From positions 310,001-374,000 of the forward strand of contig CAVYOX010000016.1 in the NCBI GenBank assembly GCA_963770245.1: DNA of 64,000 bases, in the 5' to 3' direction. Positions 42,543 to 51,785 of the stretch are shown one piece after another. Source of the DNA: PALSA-270 sp963770245 (lineage in GTDB: Bacteria; Acidobacteriota; Terriglobia; Terriglobales; Acidobacteriaceae). The notes below the pieces were generated by a model, which was not told the origin of the DNA, made no database searches, and worked only from the letters and a program-made list of their open reading frames with translations. Within the stretch, counting starts at the first letter, position 1, and the number at the start of each line of letters is the position of its first letter. The position numbers were made by a program, and so were the translations under genes.

Positions 42543-43064
42543 CTAATTCCGCGTGTTGATGATGCAAGCGGAAACCGCGTTCCGGTCTCTGCATTTTGCC
42601 GAAATATCCTTGCCGCGTTCCATGAGTTGCTTGCTACGCAGTCGCGCTTTCGCCGCATCCTGTTCTGCATCTTCCGCCAATCGGACCAGCCTGCGCGGCA
42701 AGAAGGCGCGTCAGGTTCGCAGTGACGATCCCGCCGAGCTTGACGATCAGTGGATTTTCATCGCGCTTGATGCGGAAACCAAACTTATCCCTTGCTTTGA
42801 GATCGGCAAGCGCCCGATCCCGATCACATCAGTACCTCTCATGCGGAGCGGTCGAATTTGAGTTTGCGTATGCACTTGCGTCGTGTTATCCGCCTTACCA
42901 ATGCTTTCTCTAAGAAGCTCGACAACTTCAAAGCCGCCGTAACTCTCTACTCCGCAGGGTACAACTTCTGCCGCGTCCACCAGACTTTGCGGGTCACTCG
43001 GGCGATGGAAGCGGGACTCACGGATCACGTTTGGGAAATTGCCGAACGATTGGCCCCGGCGTAA
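42543..43064 (+). pseudogene. remnant of IS1-like transposase
   Basis: Two collinear pieces in different frames: ELDDQWIFIALDAETKLIPC plus FEIGKR near 42735-42810, and LRMHLRRVIRLTNAFSKKLD followed by SAGYNFCRVHQTLRVTRAME near 42860-43060. In intact IS1-family transposases of this group these flank the middle of the catalytic core, which is deleted here. The 5' part (42543-42720) is degenerate. No inverted repeats were identified. Confidence 0.7.
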
Positions 43065-43079
43065 GCTGATCTCATTCCT

Positions 43080-43346
43080 ATGCCAATGGAGCCACGATTT
43101 GAAACGGACAAAGACGGCAACGTCATCACCAACCCCGTCACCGGATGGGTGAGCAGTACCTTCGCAGAAATGGCCGTCATTCTAGCGGTTCATTACGCAC
43201 CGACGCCAGAGGCGCTCGAAAGCGGGGAAAGCAGGTCGATTCAGTTTGTGTTGACGCCTCAACAGTGCCTAGAGCTTGCGGTGGGACTGACCAAATTGGC
43301 AAACTTCGTGCTGGATCAGCCACTTCCCGAGAAGCCCGCGAACTAA
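43080..43346 (+). CDS. hypothetical protein
   Basis: 88 residues (ATG 43080 or 43086). One compact domain with ESRSIQFVLTPQQCLELAVG; no family recognised. Sits between the IS1-like relic and another orphan gene, so it may be accessory. Confidence 0.45.
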   Translation: MPMEPRFETDKDGNVITNPVTGWVSSTFAEMAVILAVHYAPTPEALESGESRSIQFVLTPQQCLELAVGLTKLANFVLDQPLPEKPAN

Positions 43347-43378
43347 CAATATTGTTTGCGCTTTGCATTTTCTACTCC

Positions 43379-43636
43379 ATGACCAAGGGATTTTCCATGA
43401 ACAAAAGCAAACTGGCGACGAAAACCAAACTATGGAGGATTGACGGTACTGCCGACAGCACCCTAGAGCCAGATCAGGCGGTCCTTATCTCTCTCTACGT
43501 GGCGGCGGCCACCATAGAAAAAGCGCTTAACAAGATTGATCCCATCCTGCACGAAGAAGCCAAGAAAAAGGGTATGACACGCGGCAATTATGACATCCAC
43601 ACAGAGGAAACGCTGATCGGTGAAGTGTACGTCTGA
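43379..43636 (+). CDS. hypothetical protein
   Basis: 85 residues from ATG 43379 (or 79 from ATG 43397). Contains TLEPDQAVLISLYVAAATIE and a charged tail; no family recognised. The frame is open well upstream but overlaps the preceding gene, so the ATG is preferred. Possibly paired with the gene at 43080. Confidence 0.45.
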   Translation: MTKGFSMNKSKLATKTKLWRIDGTADSTLEPDQAVLISLYVAAATIEKALNKIDPILHEEAKKKGMTRGNYDIHTEETLIGEVYV

Positions 43637-43760
43637 ATCAGCAACATGGAATTAGCCCACTACCGCGATTCCCAACCCCTTGCAAAAAAGACCTGCCTCA
43701 GGCACGCTAAAACCCGGTATTTCTGAATGGGCACGCCGGAGGCACAGGACCTTCCCTTTC

Positions 43761-44564
43761 ATGATGTTCCGTAGGTTTCGAAGACGGTCGAAAAGCTCGC
43801 AGGAGACGGCTGTGTTTTGTGGCAAGTGCGGCGCGAATCTCCCCGCTGGCTCGCAGTTCTGCCTGAAGTGCGGGCAAGCCGTTCAGTCGCCGGAGGTGAC
43901 CGCGGCTCCTGTAACCGGCCCTGCGCTTGCCTCCTGCGCCGAGTGCGGCGCCGAATTCCCCGCCCGCGGCCAGTTCTGTCCGATGTGCGGACAATCCGTC
44001 GAGGCGACGCCCAAGCGCCACCAGGCCCAGGTTGAGACCACCGGTCGTGCACCAACCCAAGCGGCGGCGCCAAAAAGGCCCAAGTCACCGATCCTGATCT
44101 GGTTACTTCTCCCGGCGCTGGCTCTCGCCATTTGGTGGAGCGCAGCCAGCGACAATCCTGCTGCCCTGCAACTGCGGAAGCTAGTCGACAAGTCTCATAC
44201 CCAAACCATCACGCCGCCGGTGTTTTCGGTGAAACCCCATGGTTTCGCCTCCTACGAATTCACCGTTCCCTCGGGCTCGGTGAATGTAGCGGTCACGGGC
44301 GAGTTCACTGCCACCGGCAGTTCAAGTAGCGATATCGAGGTGTACGTGTTCAAAGACGATGCCTTCGTGAGCTGGCAGGGGGGCTATTCGCCGAGCACGT
44401 ACTACAGCAGCAGCCGAGTCATCAAGGGCGACGTCCAGGCCGAACTGCCTGCCGGCGCCGGGACCTACTATGTGGTCTTCAACAATAACTTTTCGCCCCG
44501 GATAACTAAGTCGGTCCAGTCGGAGGTCACGCTGCATTACACCAAATTCTGGCCGTCATTCTGA
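43761..44564 (+). CDS. double zinc-ribbon membrane protein with extracytoplasmic beta domain
   Basis: 267 residues from ATG 43761. Two zinc ribbons at the N-terminus: VFCGKCGANLPAGSQFCLKC and SCAECGAEFPARGQFCPMCG. A membrane helix (PILIWLLLPALALAIWWSAA) follows near residue 115-135. The C-terminal half is a beta-rich domain (FASYEFTVPSGSVNVAVTGE; GAGTYYVVFNNNFSP) resembling emp24/PPC-like folds. The zinc ribbons are cytoplasmic and the beta domain outside, so it may relay or scaffold. No homologue named. Confidence 0.65.
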   Translation: MMFRRFRRRSKSSQETAVFCGKCGANLPAGSQFCLKCGQAVQSPEVTAAPVTGPALASCAECGAEFPARGQFCPMCGQSVEATPKRHQAQVETTGRAPTQAAAPKRPKSPILIWLLLPALALAIWWSAASDNPAALQLRKLVDKSHTQTITPPVFSVKPHGFASYEFTVPSGSVNVAVTGEFTATGSSSSDIEVYVFKDDAFVSWQGGYSPSTYYSSSRVIKGDVQAELPAGAGTYYVVFNNNFSPRITKSVQSEVTLHYTKFWPSF

Positions 44565-44592
44565 CGGCATCGGAATTCGCTCCGGGGCGGGC

Positions 44593-45759
44593 TCAGCTCT
44601 TCTCGAGGCGCTCGCTGATCCGAAACCCCCGCTTCCGGCCCGCGCGCACAAAGGCCTCACCGGGCACCGCCAGCTCAAGCGGGATGGAGCCCACAGGTGT
44701 TTCCCCTTTTGCCAGCATCGCGGCAACGATGGCCAGGTGCCATCCCGTGGTGCGCTGCATCGCCGTAAAACCGGTGGCATCGTCGTAGTAGTCGATCAGT
44801 TCGACCACCGCCTCGGCCGGCTGCCCGTTGTTGGTCCCGCGCGCGATAACGCGGATAATGCATACGTCCCTGTCATCCTCAACTCGCACCTGAGGCTCGT
44901 ACAAGGTGTGGAACAAATGCCGCGGGATCACATCGTTGCCATCGACTCGAATCGGCTGCAGTTCAAATAACCCAAGATCGGAAAACGCCTTCAGTTGGGC
45001 AAACGTCCCCGGATAGCGCAACACCTTCAGCTGATACGTCTGCAACTTCCCTTCAAAAGTCCAGGGCGCGGTCGAAACCCCGCCCGCGATCAAGAAAGAC
45101 TCCAGCTTTCCGAGCGGCGGCACGTCCACCACCTCGAATTCCGTGAAACAGGGCAGGTGTGCCAATTTTCCGTTGCGCAACACCGTCATTCCGCCGTAAT
45201 ACTCGTTGGTGAGGCCTTCGATGTTGAACGTCAGGGCATAATTCCAGGGCTGCCGTGGATTCTGCGGCAGGCCGCCATCGTACATATACACATGCTCGGC
45301 TTCCCCGACCAGCCCCATGGCATAGACCGCCAGCGTGTTTCCCATGCCTGGTCCCAACCCGCAGTCCGGCACAACCCGCACGCCGGCCTGCTTGGCCTCG
45401 CGATCGAGCCCGTGTTGCTGCCTCACGGTTTCGGTGTGCCCCCCGAGATCACAAAACGAGACCCGGCTGGCAATCGCCACTTTCGTCAACCCCAGGTTGT
45501 AGAAATAGGGCACCGCGCTGAGCGCCACCTGGTGGCCCGTGAGCGCTCGTCCCACGGCACCTTCATCGCGAACATCGAGCGCGATCGGCTCTGCAACCTT
45601 ACGCCCCACCAACTGGTTGACCCGGTCGGCCGCCGTTTTCGCTCGCGCGGCGTCGGCATCCGCCAAGGTGATGCGCGCCGCTTCCCCAAACCGGCCCAGG
45701 TCATACGCGGCGGCAATTCCCTGCCGCCCGGTTCCCAACACAATGTAGGAAAATGCCAT
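44593..45759 (-). CDS. saccharopine dehydrogenase-like oxidoreductase
   Basis: 388 residues from ATG 45759 (MAFSYIVLGTGRQGIAAAYD), chosen over the upstream open frame because that would overlap the cupin gene. NAD(P)-binding loop VLGTGRQGIAAAYDLGRFG; ALSAVPYFYNLGLTKVAIAS; DCGLGPGMGNTLAVYAMG. The family includes lysine 6-dehydrogenase and saccharopine reductase; the GLGPGMGN text is seen in L-lysine dehydrogenase-type members. Substrate cannot be fixed from sequence. Confidence 0.82.
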   Translation of the reverse strand: MAFSYIVLGTGRQGIAAAYDLGRFGEAARITLADADAARAKTAADRVNQLVGRKVAEPIALDVRDEGAVGRALTGHQVALSAVPYFYNLGLTKVAIASRVSFCDLGGHTETVRQQHGLDREAKQAGVRVVPDCGLGPGMGNTLAVYAMGLVGEAEHVYMYDGGLPQNPRQPWNYALTFNIEGLTNEYYGGMTVLRNGKLAHLPCFTEFEVVDVPPLGKLESFLIAGGVSTAPWTFEGKLQTYQLKVLRYPGTFAQLKAFSDLGLFELQPIRVDGNDVIPRHLFHTLYEPQVRVEDDRDVCIIRVIARGTNNGQPAEAVVELIDYYDDATGFTAMQRTTGWHLAIVAAMLAKGETPVGSIPLELAVPGEAFVRAGRKRGFRISERLEKS

Positions 45760-45839
45760 ATCAGTTTTGAAGGCGAACCCTAGATCCCCCTGGTCCGGAT
45801 TGCGCTGAATCCCGCTAGCTGCGACCAGACGGGCTCCCA

Positions 45840-46346
45840 TCAGAGGCGCGTGAATCGCGCAATCAGGTCCCGGTGCTGCGGAAACAGTCTAGTCAGTCCT
45901 TCCCGCTCCCCCATTTCAAAATCCTCGAATTCAAAGCCCGGCGCCACCGTACACCCAACCAGCGCGAACGACTTCGGATCGCGAACGCAGGAGGCGAACC
46001 AGCAACCCGCCTTCACCACCGCCTGCCAGATCTGCCCCGCTTCGAGGTCACTGCCCAGCTGAATCTCCGAGTATCTCCCGTCTGGGTCGATGACGTGCAC
46101 CAGCAACGCCGTCCCGGTGTAAAAATGCCACAGTTCATCCGAGAGGAGCCGGTGAAACCCCGAGAAATTCTCCCCCTCGAGCAAGAAGTAAATCGCCGTC
46201 GATACCGTCCGCGCCCCCTTGAACTGTCGGGGCAGAGCTTCTCGGGCAATGGATAAATCCGAGCGGTAGCTCTGGCGATAGTGGCCGCCCTCGGGGTGCG
46301 CGATGAGCCGAAGCTTGTCTACCCAATACCTGGCTTCTTCGGTCAT
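45840..46346 (-). CDS. cupin, DUF985 family
   Basis: 168 residues. LIAHPEGGHYRQSYRSDL, TAIYFLLEGENFSGFHRLLS, DELWHFYTGTALLVHVI and WFASCVRDPKSFALVGCTVA PGFEF are the usual DUF985 cupin blocks with the His-containing metal site (HPEGGHYRQ, FHRL, WHFY). Function of the family is unclear. It lies 80 bases upstream of the dehydrogenase start, same strand. Confidence 0.9.
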   Translation of the reverse strand: MTEEARYWVDKLRLIAHPEGGHYRQSYRSDLSIAREALPRQFKGARTVSTAIYFLLEGENFSGFHRLLSDELWHFYTGTALLVHVIDPDGRYSEIQLGSDLEAGQIWQAVVKAGCWFASCVRDPKSFALVGCTVAPGFEFEDFEMGEREGLTRLFPQHRDLIARFTRL

Positions 46347-46352
46347 TCCTGG

Positions 46353-46655
46353 TTACCGGTCGCCGTATGGGGTCACCTTCCCATCGACCACCACCGCAAG
46401 GTATCGGCCACCGCTCAAAAACTGCATGACCTTTTTCCCGGCGCGCGCCATCTGCGCCCAGCGCGATCGGGTCTCCGGATTCTGCTCGAGTCCTCGCAGG
46501 GCTTGCCCGTCGAAGAGGAAGTCCACTTGTCGCAGCCGATGCCGCGAGGTTCGCCGCACCGCAGAGCGCCGGCTCTCGACTTCGACCTCGGGCGCGTCCT
46601 CGAGCAGAGCTTGCCGCCACACGCTGACCAGAATGTCGTTCAGCTTTTGGTCCAT
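46353..46655 (-). CDS. hypothetical protein
   Basis: 100 residues from ATG 46655 (MDQKLNDILVSVWRQALLED). The body is basic (VESRRSAVRRTSRHRLRQVD) and ends in FLSGGRYLAVVVDGKVTPYG. No family recognised. Ends 6 bases before the cupin start and is probably co-transcribed with it. Confidence 0.55.
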   Translation of the reverse strand: MDQKLNDILVSVWRQALLEDAPEVEVESRRSAVRRTSRHRLRQVDFLFDGQALRGLEQNPETRSRWAQMARAGKKVMQFLSGGRYLAVVVDGKVTPYGDR

Positions 46656-46871
46656 GCTCGCGACCAACCCTCTCTCCCGCAGCTGGAGGGAAAAACTCCG
46701 GGCTGGGGCGGCCGAGGACCGGGGCCCTGCAATCGACGCCATGGTGGGAGTTATGAGCGAAGATCGCCTCTCGGGAAAGTCCGCTCCGGGGCGGCACAGG
46801 GTCCTCGCCCGCGAAAGCCAGCCATCTGGTGAGGCTGCTCGGTCAAAGGAGACGACTGATCGAGACGTCCC

Positions 46872-47075
46872 TTAGAGAAAGCCCGCCGTCTTCACCGTCA
46901 AGATACTCAATGCCATTTCCAAATTGCGGATCGCCTCGGCCAATTCAGGATGCTCGCCAATTTTTTCCCGAAGCTCCTTCATCAGCCGATGAGCGCCCGC
47001 GACATGCTCCGCCGCCGGATGGGCTGAACTTGGCTGGGACTCTGGTTGGTTCTGAGATTGCATGGGGTACCCCAA
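46872..47075 (-). CDS. small hypothetical protein
   Basis: 63-67 residues (ATG 47075 or 47063). A Gln/Ser/Pro-rich start then an amphipathic helical part (HRLMKELREKIGEHPELAEA). Unknown. Lies between the CBS gene and the hypothetical gene, same strand. Confidence 0.4.
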   Translation of the reverse strand: MGYPMQSQNQPESQPSSAHPAAEHVAGAHRLMKELREKIGEHPELAEAIRNLEMALSILTVKTAGFL

Positions 47076-47114
47076 GCACTAGTGTAGCTCCTCAAGAGCA
47101 GTCGCCGCCGTGGC

Positions 47115-47567
47115 CTAGCCCGGGTATCTACCCGTGATATAGCCTTCCAGTTCGTGGATGGCCTGCGCTTGTTCCGAGATGATCCACTTGACCAAGTCGC
47201 CGATGGACACCACCCCCACAACCTGGTCGTCCTCGATCACCGGAAGGTGTCGAATCTTGCAGTTGGTCATGATAGCCATGCATTCATCGAGCGGATGCAT
47301 TCGGGTCACGAAGACGACCGGGCTGGTCATGATCTCGCGGACCAGAGTCTTTTTCGACGAGTGACCCTTTAGGATCACCTTGCGCGCATAGTCGCGCTCG
47401 GAAAGAATGCCGACCAATTTTCCTTCCGAGAGTACCAGCAGAGCCCCGACGCCTTCTTGCGCCATCTTCTCAATGGCTTCGTAGACGGACTGATTCGGTG
47501 CTACCGAGAGGACTCGATGACCAGGTTTTTTCTGCAGGACTACGTCAATCGTGTCGGTAAGTTTCAT
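47115..47567 (-). CDS. tandem CBS domain protein
   Basis: 150 residues. Two CBS motifs: VLSVAPNQSVYEAIEKMAQE with GALLVLSEGKLVGILSERDY, and TSPVVFVTRMHPLDECMAIM with IRHLPVIEDDQVVGVVSIGD. No fused effector. Such pairs bind adenine nucleotides and act as energy sensors on partner proteins. Partner unknown. Confidence 0.92.
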   Translation of the reverse strand: MKLTDTIDVVLQKKPGHRVLSVAPNQSVYEAIEKMAQEGVGALLVLSEGKLVGILSERDYARKVILKGHSSKKTLVREIMTSPVVFVTRMHPLDECMAIMTNCKIRHLPVIEDDQVVGVVSIGDLVKWIISEQAQAIHELEGYITGRYPG

Positions 47568-47677
47568 GGCACACCGCCAAGACCGTCATATTAGCACGCA
47601 AAGACCGAGCAGAAAATGTGTTCATACCCCTGCGCGTCCGGTATCTTTATCATCTTTGGATCATCGCTGGAAAAACC

Positions 47678-50461
47678 ATGTCATCTGCAAAAGCCACTCC
47701 TCGGTCTCGGCGCAACTTTCTCGAACTCGCAGCCTTATCGATCGGCGCCCTCGGCCTGGGATCTTCGGCCAGAGCAGCCTCTGGTGCCAGGAGCATTGCG
47801 ATCGTCACCGATCCCACCGATCCGGCAGCCTCCTCGGATCCGGTCCGTTGGGCGATCGAGGAACTGAGCCAGGCCTTCGCCCAACATGGCATCTCTCTCC
47901 ACCGCTCGAACTCGCTTCAGCAAGTGCCTCGGTCGGACCTTTGTATCGTAGCCGCCGGACCGACAGCGCCCTTGGCCTCGGCCGTATTAGAGCAGGCTGC
48001 TCTGTCCCTGCCGGATTCACCGGAAAGCCTGGTCATCGCGCCCGCGAAATCCGAGAACCGGCCGATCCTGCTCGCCTGTGGCAGCGATGGCCGCGGCCTC
48101 ATGTACGCGCTGCTCGAACTTGTCGATCGCGTGCAGCATGGGGGCGATCCCTATTCTGCGATCCAGGTGCTGCAACCGCTGGCCGAGCAGCCGTTCAACC
48201 AGACTCGAAGCATCGGGCGCTCCTTCGTGAGCGACGTCGAAGACAAGCCTTGGTTCAATGATCGCGCCATGTGGCCCGCTTATTTCGCCATGCTGGCCGC
48301 GCAGCGCATCAACCGCTTTACCCTCAATTTCGGCATCGGCTACGACTTCCTCGAGCACGTCATCGACTCCTATTTTCTCTTCGCCTACCCATTTCTTCTC
48401 TCGGTCCCAGGCTACAACGTACGAGCCGTGAATCTTCCCGATCGAGAGCGGGATCAGAACCTCGAGACCCTGCAATTCATCAGCCGCCAGGCCGTCGCCC
48501 ACGGCATCGACTTCCAGTTAGGCATCTGGACTCACGGCTATCAATGGAGAGACAGCCCGAATTCCAATTACACGATTGAGGGCTTGACGCCCGAAAATCA
48601 CGCCGCGTATTCCCGGGAAGCACTGGCTGCCTTGCTCGCGGCGTGTCCGGCGATCAGTGGCGTCACCATGCGCACCCACGGAGAGAGCGGCGTTCCCGAG
48701 GGGAGCTATTCGTTCTGGGGGATCGTGTTCGACGGGGTGGCGCGCTCCGGCCGCAAGGTCGAAATCGACTTACACACCAAAGGCCTCGACCGGACCATGA
48801 TCGACCACGCGCTGGCCACCGGCATGCCCGTGCGTCTGTCACCCAAGTACTGGGCCGAGCACATGGGCATGCCCTACCAGCAGACCGCCATTCGCGATCT
48901 CGAAATGCCCCGCGAGAATGCCAACCCGCAGGCCTTCTTTGCCCTCAGCAGCGGTGCCCGCAGCTTTACCCGCTATGGCTACGCCGACTTCCTGCGCGAG
49001 GACCGCCCCTACAGCGTTATGTATCGCATCTGGCCTGGCAGCCATCGCTTTCTGTTGTGGGGAGACCCGGTTTCAACCGCCGCTCATGCCCGCGCCTTCA
49101 ATTTCTGCGGTAGCAACGGAGTGGAACTCTACGAGCCTCTCTCCTTCAAAGGCCGCCGCGGCTCGGGCCTCCCTGGCGGCCGCTGCGCTTATGCCGACTC
49201 TTCGCTCAATCCTCATTGGGACTGGCAAAAGTATCTTTATTCCTACCGCGTTTGGGGGCGACTTCTCTACAACCCCGAAGCCGATCCCGAGACCTGGCGC
49301 CGCCAACTGCGCACTCAGTTCCAAGCGAGCGCTCCCGCCCTCGAGTCGGCCCTCGCAAGCGCCACCCGCATCATCCCGATTGTGACCACCACCCACTTGC
49401 CCTCCGCCGCCAACGACACATTTGGTCCTGAGTTCTACACCAACCAGTCGATGCTCGACCCCGGGAAGGCTCCCTACGGCGATACTCCATCTCCCAAGGT
49501 ATTCGGCAATGTCAGCCCGCTCGACCCGCAACTGTTCTCCCGCATGAGTGATTTCGCCGCCGAATTGCTCAAGGCCGACCGCAGCGGCAAGTATTCCCCC
49601 ATCGAAGTTGCAGAGTGGCTGGAGGAGCTGTCTGAAACCGCCGCCCGGCAGCTGGCGGAAGCGAAAAAACAGATGGACGGAAAGCCGAGCCCGGATTTCC
49701 GCAGAGTAGCCGCTGATGTTGAACTGCAGATCGGCATCGGCCGCTTTTTCGCCGCCAAGTTCCGCAGCGGAACGCTCTATGCCATTCACGACCAATCCGG
49801 AGATCGCGCCGCCTTGCGAGCGGCCTTAGACGCTTACCGCCGAGCGCGAGAGATCTGGGCCGCCTTTGCCCAGGCCGCGAAGGGCGTCTATGTTTCTGAT
49901 ATCACCTACGGCCCTCAGCCCTACCAACGAGGCCACTGGATCGATCGCCTACCCGCCATCGACCTAGATATCGCCGAAATGGCCAAACGCCTGCAATCGA
50001 TGCCGAATGCTGCCGAACCAACCGCCGAGGTTCAGGCTGCGGTGCAACAAGCTCTGGGCCATCCCCAGCGCAACCTGGCGGCCTGTCGTCACCGTCCTCC
50101 CGCCCACTTTGTCCCGGGAGAGCCGCTGCCGTTGGTCCTCTCGATCGACCCAGCTGCGCCGCCGGCTTCTGTTCGCTTGTACTACCGCCGGGTGAATCAA
50201 TCCGAACGGTACCAGGTGGCGGACCTTACAGCGCGAGGAAGGGAATACCGCGCGGAAATTCCGGCCGGTTACGCCCAGTCCAGCTACCCACTGCAATATT
50301 ATTTTGAGCTGAAGCAAGGATTAGACAAGGCTTGGCTTTACCCCGGATTCGCGCCCAATCTGGCGAATCAGCCCTATTTCGTGGTGCGACCCGGGTCCTC
50401 CCACAGATCGGAAATCTCCCATCTAGCGGGACCTGGGAGCCCGCGCTCGCGAACGACCTGA
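47678..50461 (+). CDS. Tat-exported glycoside-hydrolase-like protein
   Basis: 927 residues from ATG 47678; a longer frame to 47618 is open but the ATG gives the Tat signal SRRNFLELAALSIGALGLGS. Residues about 50-180 resemble the N-terminal domain of GH67/GH20 enzymes (PILLACGSDGRGLMYALLEL). The central region (about 190-520) has a barrel-like pattern: FALSSGARSFTRYGYADFLR, MRTHGESGVPEGSYSFWGIV, GIDFQLGIWTHGYQW. The C-terminal half has helices and a beta domain. Acidic residues in MRTHGESG could be catalytic, but no family assignment is firm. Probably degrades plant or microbial polysaccharide in the periplasm. Confidence 0.7.
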   Translation: MSSAKATPRSRRNFLELAALSIGALGLGSSARAASGARSIAIVTDPTDPAASSDPVRWAIEELSQAFAQHGISLHRSNSLQQVPRSDLCIVAAGPTAPLASAVLEQAALSLPDSPESLVIAPAKSENRPILLACGSDGRGLMYALLELVDRVQHGGDPYSAIQVLQPLAEQPFNQTRSIGRSFVSDVEDKPWFNDRAMWPAYFAMLAAQRINRFTLNFGIGYDFLEHVIDSYFLFAYPFLLSVPGYNVRAVNLPDRERDQNLETLQFISRQAVAHGIDFQLGIWTHGYQWRDSPNSNYTIEGLTPENHAAYSREALAALLAACPAISGVTMRTHGESGVPEGSYSFWGIVFDGVARSGRKVEIDLHTKGLDRTMIDHALATGMPVRLSPKYWAEHMGMPYQQTAIRDLEMPRENANPQAFFALSSGARSFTRYGYADFLREDRPYSVMYRIWPGSHRFLLWGDPVSTAAHARAFNFCGSNGVELYEPLSFKGRRGSGLPGGRCAYADSSLNPHWDWQKYLYSYRVWGRLLYNPEADPETWRRQLRTQFQASAPALESALASATRIIPIVTTTHLPSAANDTFGPEFYTNQSMLDPGKAPYGDTPSPKVFGNVSPLDPQLFSRMSDFAAELLKADRSGKYSPIEVAEWLEELSETAARQLAEAKKQMDGKPSPDFRRVAADVELQIGIGRFFAAKFRSGTLYAIHDQSGDRAALRAALDAYRRAREIWAAFAQAAKGVYVSDITYGPQPYQRGHWIDRLPAIDLDIAEMAKRLQSMPNAAEPTAEVQAAVQQALGHPQRNLAACRHRPPAHFVPGEPLPLVLSIDPAAPPASVRLYYRRVNQSERYQVADLTARGREYRAEIPAGYAQSSYPLQYYFELKQGLDKAWLYPGFAPNLANQPYFVVRPGSSHRSEISHLAGPGSPRSRTT

Positions 50462-50505
50462 GCGCACTTTGCGGTTTGCTCCCGACCCCGGGGTCCGGAG
50501 GTTCT

Positions 50506-50988
50506 TTAGATCGGGTTCGGCTGAGTATTGGTGGCGTCGGTCACATTCGTCGGAGTATCCGAGAAGGATTTCCCTGGTTCAAAGGCAAATTTCTCGTGCT
50601 TGGTACCGACCTTGCGGATGGCATCATGCCACCCGTCGTCCCAGCTAACTTCTGCTTCTCCGTTCACTACTTCCCAAGTTCCATGGACTGCGCCAATCGA
50701 TTTTTTGGCCTCGCCGCTCGGTTCGAGCGTGATGTAGAAGTCTTCCCCGTTCCCTTGGCCCACTCTCCACTTCCCGACGAAATGATTTCTGCCCAGCACG
50801 GAAACGCTCGCTGCCGGAGTCTTGAACTCGATGCGTTCGATCTCTGCCAGCGAAAAAGTCTGCTGATGTCCGTCTTTGAAAGTAATCACGATCGAGTTTT
50901 GCGCAGGGGAATTCGGGTTCGAGCCGGCGCCGTAGGCCGCGCCCACGAGCATCCCAAGAATGCAAATGAATCCTGCCATATGACGCAT
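50506..50988 (-). CDS. secreted hypothetical protein
   Basis: 160 residues from ATG 50988, with GAGGAGG just upstream. Signal peptide MRHMAGFICILGMLVGAAYG-A. The mature part begins ITFKDGHQQTFSLAEIERIE and contains FVGKWRVGQGNGEDFYITLE, a lipocalin-like or small beta-sheet pattern. Unknown. Confidence 0.65.
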   Translation of the reverse strand: MRHMAGFICILGMLVGAAYGAGSNPNSPAQNSIVITFKDGHQQTFSLAEIERIEFKTPAASVSVLGRNHFVGKWRVGQGNGEDFYITLEPSGEAKKSIGAVHGTWEVVNGEAEVSWDDGWHDAIRKVGTKHEKFAFEPGKSFSDTPTNVTDATNTQPNPI

Positions 50989-51261
50989 CGCTTCCTCCTC
51001 ACGAACCAAGCCAGAGCTGAAATATACACCCGCGGTCCCGCCTGATACGGGCGCCGGGCGACAGCGATCCCAATCTTCACTACGAGGAAAGCGGCAGGAA
51101 AGTTCCGCGGATTCGAAGGATTCCGAAGTCTTCGGCCAGAGGTTGCGACCAAAGAGCGGCCGCGCGCTTTTCGATCCTCCCTTTCAGCCATTTCAGCATA
51201 TACTTGCGTTGCTCCGAGGGGAGCACTTTCCCCGGCATCCGCGTGAGCGCGCACCAAGCCC

Positions 51262-51711
51262 ATGGCCAGGAATCGATTGTTGTACTTGACCACAAACGAC
51301 TGGGTTCTGATCAATGCCAAGGCGAAGCGATTAACTTTCAGGCTGGGCGAACAGATCATCAAGGAGGGCTCGGTCGGGGACACCCTCTACGTGGTCCGCC
51401 GCGGCTCGGCTTCTGTGGAATTGACCGGGACCGGTTCCCGCACGGTGGTGGCCGAGCTCGAAGTGGAAGACATTTGTGGCGACATGGCTTTCATCGAGAA
51501 GTCGACCGCCACAGCCTCTGTGATCGCCAAGGAAGATCACGTCGAAGTCGACGCAATCCAAGCCTCGGCACTCTCGCAGATCTTCGAGGCCTTTCCTGGA
51601 CTCGCCTACCGGTTCTACCGCTCCCTGGCCGTCGTTCTGGCCCGCCGGCTGAAGGAAACGTCTATGCAACTGGCCCGGGCGAAGTCCTCCGCAAAATTGA
51701 AAGGGCCGTAA
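51262..51711 (+). CDS. cyclic nucleotide-binding domain protein (stand-alone)
   Basis: 149 residues. Crp-like cNMP-binding domain: LTFRLGEQIIKEGSVGDTLY, VVRRGSASVELTGTGSRTVV, LEVEDICGDMAFIEKSTATA (phosphate-binding cassette, with MAFIEKSTATAS replacing the usual GExALL--RTATV). There is no DNA-binding tail or effector, so it is a free sensor or scaffold. The Glu of the cassette is present as IEK, but nucleotide binding is uncertain. Confidence 0.82.
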   Translation: MARNRLLYLTTNDWVLINAKAKRLTFRLGEQIIKEGSVGDTLYVVRRGSASVELTGTGSRTVVAELEVEDICGDMAFIEKSTATASVIAKEDHVEVDAIQASALSQIFEAFPGLAYRFYRSLAVVLARRLKETSMQLARAKSSAKLKGP

Positions 51712-51785
51712 ACCTCCGCTGGTTCTGCGGATGTTTTCCGACCCTTATGCTGGACTCAGTCTCGGTGAACGCGCGTCCGTTGAGT

